From NCBI GenBank assembly GCA_005883245.1, contig VAXT01000090.1, positions 1 to 12,244 of the forward strand: DNA of 12,244 nucleotides, read 5' to 3'. Below are positions 7,427 to 12,244 of this stretch, in pieces; the first letter of the stretch is position 1; the number at the start of each line of letters is the position of its first letter. The notes below the pieces were generated by a model that did not search any database, was not told the DNA's origin, and saw nothing but the letters and a program-made list of their open reading frames with translations. The translations under genes and the position numbers were made by a program. Source of the DNA: Actinomycetota bacterium. Its GTDB lineage: Bacteria > Actinomycetota > Thermoleophilia > Gaiellales > Gaiellaceae.

Positions 7427-7791
7427 TGCGCGTCGGGGTTGACCTGATCGAGATCGAGCGCATCGAGCGCGCCCTCGACCGCTACACGGACTTTCGCGCG
7501 CGCTGCTTCACGGACGCGGAGCGAGACTACTGCGACAGCCGCGGCCGCCCGGCACAGCACTACGCGGCGCGATTCGCCGGGAAAGAGGCCGTGGGCAAGG
7601 CTCTCGGCTGCGGCGTCCGCTTCACGTGGCGCGAGATCGAGATCGTCGGCCGGCCGAAGCCGGGCGTGAAGCTCTCCGGGCGGACGAAGGCGTGGGCCGA
7701 CAAGGTGCGCGCCGGGGCGATCGACCTCTCGATGTCGCACTCGAAGGGCCTCGCGACGGCGGTCTGCCTGGTCGCCGACCGCGATGCGTGA
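7426..7791 (+). CDS. acpS: Holo-[acyl-carrier-protein] synthase
   Basis: AcpS transfers 4'-phosphopantetheine from coenzyme A to a serine of acyl carrier protein, which activates fatty acid synthesis in the cytoplasm. The 121-residue length is normal for the trimeric AcpS family. Visible motifs are GVDLIEIERI with the magnesium-binding D6, RFAGKEAVGKALG at 49-61 with E54, and SMSHSKGLA at 102-110 near the C-terminus. The start is the ATG inside TAATG, one base overlapping the HAD stop, with no own ribosome-binding site, so translation is probably coupled. Its end overlaps nnr by eight bases. acpS followed by nnr and alr is a common actinobacterial gene order, which supports the call. Confidence 0.95.
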   Translation: MRVGVDLIEIERIERALDRYTDFRARCFTDAERDYCDSRGRPAQHYAARFAGKEAVGKALGCGVRFTWREIEIVGRPKPGVKLSGRTKAWADKVRAGAIDLSMSHSKGLATAVCLVADRDA

Positions 7792-9178
7792 GCCGCTCTA
7801 CACCGCGGCCGAGATGCGCGCGGCGGAGGAGGCCTATCCCGGAACCGTCGACGAGCTGATGGAGCGCGCGGGCCGAGCGGTTGCGCAGCACGCGCTCGAG
7901 GACTTCGGCGACGCCCGGGAGTTCACCGTCGTCTGCGGCGGCGGCTCGAACGGCGGCGACGGCCGGGTGGCTGCGCGCGTGCTCGAGGAAGCGAGTCGCG
8001 ACGTGACCGTGGTCGACGCGAAGCCGGAGGACGAGGAGAAGGATCTCGGCGACCCCGACGTCCTGATCGACGCGCTCTTCGGCACCGGGTTCGAGGGCGA
8101 GCCGCGTCCCGCAGCGACGCGGCTGATCGAGCAGATCAACGACCTCGGAGCGCCCGTGCTCAGCGTCGATCTTCCGTCCGGCGTTGACGCGTCGACCGGC
8201 GAGGTGGCCGGCGCCGCGGTCGACGCGGACATGACCGTCACCTTCCACGGCGAGAAGGTCGGCCACTACGTGACGCCCGGCGCGTTCCTCGCCGGCTACG
8301 TCGAGGTCGCGGACATCGGGCTCGAACCGATCGAGACCGAAAACGGCCGGGTCACGCGGGAGATCCTGGAATGGGTTCCGCGGCGCAGCCCCGAGGGCAA
8401 CAAGTACACGTCTGGCCATGTCGTCGTCGTCGGCGGGTCGCGCGGGATGACGGGCGCACCGTGCCTCTCGGCCCTGGCCGCGTTCCGCTCCGACGCCGGG
8501 TACGTGACGCTCGCGGGGCCCGAGCCGGCCGTCCACGTGTTCGAAACGTGGGTGCTGGAGGCGGTCAAGCGGCCGCTGCCGGCGGACGAAGACGGCCTGG
8601 TCACGGAAGAGGCGGTCGGGGTCGTGCTCGAGCTGGCCGAAAGGGCGGGCGCGCTCGCGATCGGGCCGGGGCTGGGACGAAGCGACGGGACGAAGGCGCT
8701 CGTCCGCCGGGTGCTCGCCGAGGCGCGGCTGCCGGTCGTGGTCGACGGCGACGCGCTCTGGGAGCTCGAGCCCGGCGACTGGCCTGCACCGCGCGTTCTG
8801 ACTCCGCACTCCGGTGAGCTCGGCCGGCTCATCGGCGAGGAGGCGTCGTGGGTGGACGCGCACCGGATCGAGGCTGTGCGCCGAACGGTCGAGCGCTTTG
8901 GATGCGTGGTCCTGCTCAAGGGCGCGGGGACCCTGATCGCCGCTCCGGGGTCGGGCGTGCTCGTCGACGGGGGCCACCCGAGTCTCGCGACGGCCGGGAC
9001 GGGTGACGTCCTGACCGGGGTGATCGCTGCGTTCCTCGCCAAGGGCATGGACGCGCGGCTTGCGACGGCTGCGGGCGCGACGGCGCACCACTGGGCCGCG
9101 ATCGAGTCCTCGCTCGAGGCCGGGATGATCGCGAGCGATCTCCTCGACGTGCTGCCGAGAGTCCTCTCCGGGCACTGA
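7784..9178 (+). CDS. nnr: Bifunctional NAD(P)H-hydrate epimerase / ADP-dependent NAD(P)H-hydrate dehydratase
   Basis: This enzyme repairs hydrated, inactive NADHX and NADPHX: the N-terminal domain interconverts the R and S epimers and the C-terminal domain dehydrates the S form using ADP. The YjeF_N epimerase domain (about 1-195) shows GGGSNGGDG at 52-60, DALFGTGFEG at 96-105, VDLPSGVDASTGEV at 128-141 and FHGEKVGH at 154-161. The ribokinase-like dehydratase domain (about 205-464) shows VVVVGGSRGMTGAP at 213-226, IGPGLGR at 293-299, VVVDGDAL at 318-325, TPHSGELGRL at 340-349, LLKGAG at 377-382 and ATAGTGDVLTG at 402-412 with D408 as the expected catalytic residue. At 464 residues it is somewhat shorter than many bifunctional homologues. 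It overlaps acpS by eight bases upstream and alr by one base (TGATG) downstream. Confidence 0.94.
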   Translation: MREPLYTAAEMRAAEEAYPGTVDELMERAGRAVAQHALEDFGDAREFTVVCGGGSNGGDGRVAARVLEEASRDVTVVDAKPEDEEKDLGDPDVLIDALFGTGFEGEPRPAATRLIEQINDLGAPVLSVDLPSGVDASTGEVAGAAVDADMTVTFHGEKVGHYVTPGAFLAGYVEVADIGLEPIETENGRVTREILEWVPRRSPEGNKYTSGHVVVVGGSRGMTGAPCLSALAAFRSDAGYVTLAGPEPAVHVFETWVLEAVKRPLPADEDGLVTEEAVGVVLELAERAGALAIGPGLGRSDGTKALVRRVLAEARLPVVVDGDALWELEPGDWPAPRVLTPHSGELGRLIGEEASWVDAHRIEAVRRTVERFGCVVLLKGAGTLIAAPGSGVLVDGGHPSLATAGTGDVLTGVIAAFLAKGMDARLATAAGATAHHWAAIESSLEAGMIASDLLDVLPRVLSGH

Positions 9179-10197
9179 TGCACCGCTCCGAGATCACGAT
9201 CGACCTCGGGGCGCTTCGACGCAACGCTCGTCGGCTGCGGAGCGTCCTCGGTCGGTCTCAGCTCTGGGCCGTGGTCAAGGCGGACGGCTACGGCCACGGC
9301 GCGGTCGACGTCGCGGGCGCGGTGCTCGGCGAGGGTGCGCTCGCGCTCTGCGTCGCAACGGTGGCCGAGGCGCTCCCGCTGCGGCGCGAGTTCCCGGGCG
9401 TGCGGATCCTCGTCCTCGGGCCGAGCACCGAGCGCGATGTGGCGCAGGCGCGGGACGCCGACCTCGACCTCGCCGTCTTCGACGAGCCGATCCCCGAGGG
9501 CGTTCGCGTTCACCTCAAGCTCGACACGGGCATGGGCCGTTGGGGGCTGTCCGAGCTTCCCGGGCCGCCGGTCAACGTCGTCGGGCTGATGAGCCACCTG
9601 GCGACGGCCGACTCGGATCCGGGCTTCGCGCGGGGGCAGATCCAGCGGTTCGAGGAGGCGACGGCCCGCTGGTCGAACGTGATCCGGCACGTCGCGAACA
9701 GCGCGGCGGCGCTGCGGATCCCCGAGTCCCGGCTCGACGCGGCCCGCTGCGGGATCGCGCTCTACGGCATGTCGCCGTTCGGCGAGCCGCCTGCCGTCGA
9801 CGGGCTCGAGCCCGTCCTGCGCTGGGAGAGCTACCTCGCGCAGGTCCGGCAGCTGGCGACCGGCGAGAGCACGGGCTACGGCAGGGTCTTCGTCGCATGT
9901 GAGCCGACCTGGATCGGACTGGTGCCGGTCGGCTACGCGGACGGCTTTCGACGCGACCTGACCGGCACACGTGTGCAGGTCGAGGGGAAGGCTTGCCGCG
10001 TGGTCGGCGCCGTCTCGATGGACGCGATCGCGGTCGAGCTCGATCGGGAGTTGCCCGCCGGGACGCCGGTCACGCTGATTGGCCACGGCGTGCTGATAGA
10101 GGATCACGCGCGCGCGGCCGACACGCTGAACTACGAGCTCTCGACTAGGATCAACTCGAGCCCGACGCGGGCGAGGCGCGTGGTGATCGATGCGTGA
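9178..10197 (+). CDS. alr: Alanine racemase
   Basis: Alr is a PLP enzyme that converts L-alanine to D-alanine for peptidoglycan. The PLP lysine is K34 in VVKADGYGHG, and the second catalytic base is Y234 in STGYGR. LKLDTGMGRWG lies at 113-123, HVANSAA at 171-177, RCGIALYG at 190-197, VPVGYADGF at 249-257 and VSMDAI at 279-284. At 339 residues it is shorter than the usual 360-380: the stretch from about 80 to 140 runs almost directly from one barrel strand to the next, with the helices normally flanking the DTGM motif shortened or missing. The catalytic residues are all present, so it is probably active. The ATG overlaps the nnr stop in TGATG, and the 3' end overlaps the next gene by eight bases. 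Confidence 0.94.
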   Translation: MHRSEITIDLGALRRNARRLRSVLGRSQLWAVVKADGYGHGAVDVAGAVLGEGALALCVATVAEALPLRREFPGVRILVLGPSTERDVAQARDADLDLAVFDEPIPEGVRVHLKLDTGMGRWGLSELPGPPVNVVGLMSHLATADSDPGFARGQIQRFEEATARWSNVIRHVANSAAALRIPESRLDAARCGIALYGMSPFGEPPAVDGLEPVLRWESYLAQVRQLATGESTGYGRVFVACEPTWIGLVPVGYADGFRRDLTGTRVQVEGKACRVVGAVSMDAIAVELDRELPAGTPVTLIGHGVLIEDHARAADTLNYELSTRINSSPTRARRVVIDA

Positions 10198-11158
10198 GCT
10201 CGCGAATGAGCTGCTCGCGGGCCAGGAGGCGTGGGTCGTGGGCGGCGCGGTGCGGGACGAGCTGCTCGGGCGCGAGCTCGTCGATCTCGACATCGCGGTC
10301 CGGGAGCCGAAGGCTGCGGCGCGGGCCTATGCGAACCGCTCGGGCGGTGCGCCGTTCCAGCTCTCCGACCGCCACGGCGCCTGGCGGGTCGCGCTCGCGG
10401 ACGGGCGCACGGTCGACTTCACGCCCTTTCCCGGGACGATCGAGGAGGATCTGGCGACGCGGGACTTCACGATCAACGCGATCGCGGTCCCTCTGGCAGG
10501 TGGCGAGCCGGTCGATCCATTCGAGGGGCGCGCTGATCTCGACGCGAAGCTGATCCGGGCTGTGTCGCCGACCGTGTTCACGGACGACCCGCTACGCCTG
10601 ATGCGCGCCGCCCGACTCGAGGACGAGCTCGGCTTCCGGCTGGAGCCCGAGACGGAACGGCTCCTCCGCGAGAACGCAGCGCTCGTCTCGGTACCGGCAC
10701 GCGAGCGAACGCTCGCCGAGCTGGTGCGCCTGTCAGTCGACGGCTATCGGCGGGCCGACGAGCTCGGTTTGCTGGCCCCGCTCGAGGGGTCGAGCGCCGG
10801 CCTCGACCGGCCCGTGCTCGTCGACCGGCCCGCGTTTCGCCTCGTCGCCGTCTTCGGCGAGGCGCTCCGTCGCTTTCCGGTCTCGAACGAGACGAAGCGC
10901 TACGCGCAGAAGCTGCTACAGGCGACGGCTCCTGATGACGCGTCGCCGCGGTCGATCCACCGCTTCCGGCGGGCGACCGAGCCGTGGGCGCTCGACGCGC
11001 TCGTCTTCGCCCTGCTCCGCGGCGACGAGCTCGGCTTGCCGCCCGGGCCCGAGATCGGGCGGCTCCTCGAGCGGATCGCCGAGGAGCGCGCGGCGGGGAC
11101 GATCTCGACGCGCGAGGAGGCGCTCGAGCTCGTGCGCCGGTCTACGACTTCCGCTTGA
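10190..11158 (+). CDS. cca: Short class II nucleotidyltransferase, CCA-adding enzyme / poly(A) polymerase family
   Basis: The family adds CCA to tRNA 3' ends or adenylates RNA. The nucleotidyltransferase head is clear: VVGGAVRDELLG at 16-27, the metal-binding pair D32 and D34 in VDLDIAV, a further acidic residue D76 in VDFTPFPG, TRDFTINAIAV at 90-100, and FTDDPLRLMRAARL at 130-143 starting the neck helices. ERTLAELVRL continues the RNA-binding head-neck region. At 322 residues it is shorter than typical actinobacterial CCA enzymes, and no HD phosphohydrolase motif was found. Whether it makes full CCA, only part of it, or poly(A) cannot be read from the sequence, so the symbol is provisional. 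It overlaps alr by eight bases, and its 3' end overlaps the convergent redoxin gene by 17 bases. It sits where tsaE is often found after alr in other actinobacteria. Confidence 0.85.
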   Translation: MRELANELLAGQEAWVVGGAVRDELLGRELVDLDIAVREPKAAARAYANRSGGAPFQLSDRHGAWRVALADGRTVDFTPFPGTIEEDLATRDFTINAIAVPLAGGEPVDPFEGRADLDAKLIRAVSPTVFTDDPLRLMRAARLEDELGFRLEPETERLLRENAALVSVPARERTLAELVRLSVDGYRRADELGLLAPLEGSSAGLDRPVLVDRPAFRLVAVFGEALRRFPVSNETKRYAQKLLQATAPDDASPRSIHRFRRATEPWALDALVFALLRGDELGLPPGPEIGRLLERIAEERAAGTISTREEALELVRRSTTSA

Positions 11159-11672
11159 CGGTGCAGCCGACCGGCGGGGTGTCGCCGACCGTCGGCTCCT
11201 CGCCGGCGAGCACCGCCTCGATCGCGTCCTTGAGGTACTCCTGCGTCACGCCTTCCTCGTCGCGGGAGTCGTCGATCGCTCCGTGGTACACGAGCCTCCG
11301 CTCAGCGTCGAAGAGGAAGACCTCGGGCGTCCGCTCCGCTCCGTAGGCGTTCAGCACCGACTGGTCTTCGTCGTACAGGTAGTCGAAGTTGAAGCCCTGC
11401 TCGGCGGCGTGTGCCTTCATCGCTTCGAACGAGTCCTCGGGATAGTTGTCCGCGTCGTTCGAGCTGATCGCGACGAGGGCGAGCCCGCGGTCGCCGAACT
11501 CACGCTGGAGCGCGATCATCCGCCCCTCCCACGCCTGGACGTAGGGGCAGTGGTTGCACGACCAGACGACGGCGAGCGCGGGCTTGTCCGCGTAGTCGTC
11601 GAGCGAGTGTTGCCGCCCGTCCACGCCGGGCAGGTCGAAGACGGGAGCCTCGGTTGCAAGAGCGATCGTCAT
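11142..11672 (-). CDS. Thioredoxin-fold redoxin (AhpC/TSA-like) with CxxC motif
   Basis: This 176-residue cytoplasmic protein has no signal peptide. APVFDLPGVDGRQHSL at 9-24 is the usual peroxiredoxin/redoxin opening, followed by VVWSCNHCPYV at 35-45 with an active CxxC (C39, C42). The cis-proline is in RTPEVFLF (P116). A conserved-looking extra cysteine sits near the C-terminus in TPPVGCTVKRK (C170). The family, often annotated simply as thioredoxin family protein, is expected to reduce disulfides or peroxides; the partner is unknown. The ATG at 11672 overlaps the stop of the upstream thioredoxin-like gene in ATGA, and GGAGG lies ten bases before it. The frame is open upstream to 11978 but that part is antisense or out-of-frame to the neighbour. 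The tail overlaps the convergent nucleotidyltransferase gene. Confidence 0.9.
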   Translation of the reverse strand: MTIALATEAPVFDLPGVDGRQHSLDDYADKPALAVVWSCNHCPYVQAWEGRMIALQREFGDRGLALVAISSNDADNYPEDSFEAMKAHAAEQGFNFDYLYDEDQSVLNAYGAERTPEVFLFDAERRLVYHGAIDDSRDEEGVTQEYLKDAIEAVLAGEEPTVGDTPPVGCTVKRKS

Positions 11673-11971
11673 GGGAGTGCGGCCTCCAGTTGTTCGCGGG
11701 TGGGCACAGGTGAGGGGCGGCCATCCGGCCTGTGGTAGATGCGGCAGTTGAGCGCCGGCCGCGCGGTCGAGCCCTCGGAATCGACGTCCCGGCCGTCGAC
11801 GCGGATCGTCGGCGAGCCGGGGAAGCGAAGCTCCTCGGCTTCGGCCTGTGTGAAGACCTCCCGCACGTGCACCTCGACGTCGAGGCCCCGCGCGGCCAGA
11901 ACGTCGTCGAGGAGCTGTCTGGCTTCCGGATGCGACGGGCAGCCGTCCCAGAACAGGAACTCGATCTCCAC
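11669..11971 (-). CDS. Small thioredoxin-like protein (100 residues)
   Basis: This predicted thioredoxin-fold protein opens with a beta strand, MEIEFLFWDG, directly followed by C11 in CPSHPEA, then a helix (about 15-29), a second strand (VEVHVREV) and the LRFPGSPTIRVDGRDVD stretch at 49-64, which includes the cis-proline position (P54). C76 lies in LNCRIY. This pattern recalls the unnamed thioredoxin-like proteins often labelled alkylmercury lyase- or glutaredoxin-related. There is only one cysteine at the active-site position, so it may act by a monothiol mechanism or pair with C76. Mercury chemistry is not supported by anything else here. The start is GTG at 11971: upstream sequence is the tail of the SDR gene in another frame. 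It is coupled to the redoxin gene by ATGA, suggesting they work on a common redox task. Confidence 0.78.
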   Translation of the reverse strand: MEIEFLFWDGCPSHPEARQLLDDVLAARGLDVEVHVREVFTQAEAEELRFPGSPTIRVDGRDVDSEGSTARPALNCRIYHRPDGRPSPVPTREQLEAALP

Positions 11972-11977
11972 TCCCCA

Positions 11978-11983
11978 AACGTA
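11978..11983 (-). promoter_or_regulatory. -10-like TACGTT box in front of the small thioredoxin-like gene
   Basis: On the minus strand TACGTT (TANNNT type) ends six bases before the GTG at 11971, within the 13-base gap after the SDR stop. The purine run GGGGA abuts the GTG and is too close for a normal ribosome-binding site. A leaderless start is therefore plausible, although read-through from the SDR gene is equally possible. Confidence 0.35.
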
Positions 11984-11984
11984 G

Positions 11985-12244
11985 CTAGCTGCTCGCTCGC
12001 CGCGCAGGCACGCGGCGGAAGGTGCCCGGAAGGAGCGCTTGCGCAATCGCGGCCGCCCGGTACCAGCGCGGCACGAAGATCTCGGCTCGGTCCCGCTCGA
12101 TCGCGTGGACGATGCGGTCGGCCACGTGCTCGGGCCCGACAACGACGCGGCCGTAGCGGCGGCGGAGGAGCCAGTCCTGCGGAAAGCCTTCGGTGTGCAC
12201 GAACCCGGGGTTGACGGTGTGGACGTGGATTCCGCGCGGCCTGA
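11985..12244 (-). CDS. Short-chain dehydrogenase/reductase, C-terminal fragment (5' end outside window)
   Basis: Only the last 85 codons are inside the window, and the frame enters from the right edge. The fragment begins RPRGIHVHTVNPGFVHTEGF, which matches the strand and loop after the catalytic helix of classical SDR enzymes (the NPGxVxT element that closes over the NAD(P) cofactor). VVVGPEHVADRIVHAIERDR then matches the C-terminal helix in which SDR proteins of this type read 'PExVA..i..ai'. EIFVPRWYRAAAIAQALLP follows, a tail common in membrane-associated or lipid-type SDRs of actinobacteria. The catalytic Tyr-Lys pair and the nucleotide-binding glycines are outside the window, so substrate and cofactor cannot be judged. 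It ends 13 bases before the GTG of the small thioredoxin-like gene. Confidence 0.82.
   Translation of the reverse strand, partial: RPRGIHVHTVNPGFVHTEGFPQDWLLRRRYGRVVVGPEHVADRIVHAIERDRAEIFVPRWYRAAAIAQALLPGTFRRVPARRASS

Noticed and set aside
8296..10293. Long minus-strand open frame (665 codons) opposite nnr and alr.
   Set aside because: It is antisense to two well-supported enzymes and is rich in Arg, Ser and Pro with no recognisable motif, as expected from GC-rich codon structure.
11985..12142. Upstream extension of the small thioredoxin-like frame to 12142.
   Set aside because: It is an out-of-frame reading of the SDR gene with low-complexity Ser/Arg content; the fold begins at GTG 11971.

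Overview
This is a very GC-rich, tightly packed window: almost every base is coding, codons strongly favour G or C in the third position, and several neighbouring genes overlap. Protein content (an actinobacterial-style FtsX-like permease, a CGNR zinc-finger regulator, an acpS-nnr-alr cluster) suggests a high-GC actinobacterium. The compact style would fit a deep-branching class such as Thermoleophilia, but that placement is inference. No tRNA, rRNA, CRISPR array, insertion sequence or convincing intrinsic terminator was seen.

Left part (1-4414). A minus-strand operon encodes a 1022-residue FtsX-like permease followed, with an ATGA overlap, by an ABC ATPase that leaves the window at base 1. 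The ATPase carries two complete-looking ABC starts in one polypeptide, so it is a fused tandem nucleotide-binding subunit. Together they look like a MacB/LolCDE-type (type VII) ABC system. The operon is divergent from a plus-strand CGNR zinc-finger regulator. Only 19 bases separate the two GTG starts, and that AT-rich gap sits inside an imperfect inverted repeat whose outer ends are the two start codons.

Middle part (4412-6654). The CGNR regulator is followed after 9 bases by a membrane permease (PF03773/DUF318-ArsP type) with a C-terminal YHS metal-binding domain. Convergent to it is arfB, a stalled-ribosome rescue hydrolase with a GGQ motif. The permease and arfB stop codons share one CTAG, and arfB and the next plus-strand gene start on one CATG, so arfB has no private flanking DNA.

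Right-centre (6653-11158). A five-gene plus-strand operon follows: a HAD-IIA phosphatase (LHPP-like), acpS, a bifunctional NAD(P)HX repair enzyme (nnr), alr, and a short CCA-adding-enzyme-like nucleotidyltransferase. All junctions overlap by 1 or 8 bases, which suggests translational coupling. The operon joins acyl-carrier activation, repair of damaged NAD(P)H, D-alanine supply and tRNA end processing.

Right end (11142-12244). Minus-strand genes run leftward: the tail of an SDR oxidoreductase, a small thioredoxin-fold protein, and a thioredoxin-like/AhpC-type redoxin whose 3' end overlaps the nucleotidyltransferase by 17 bases. Several starts have no good Shine-Dalgarno sequence but carry a TANNNT box a few bases upstream, a pattern expected for leaderless transcripts.
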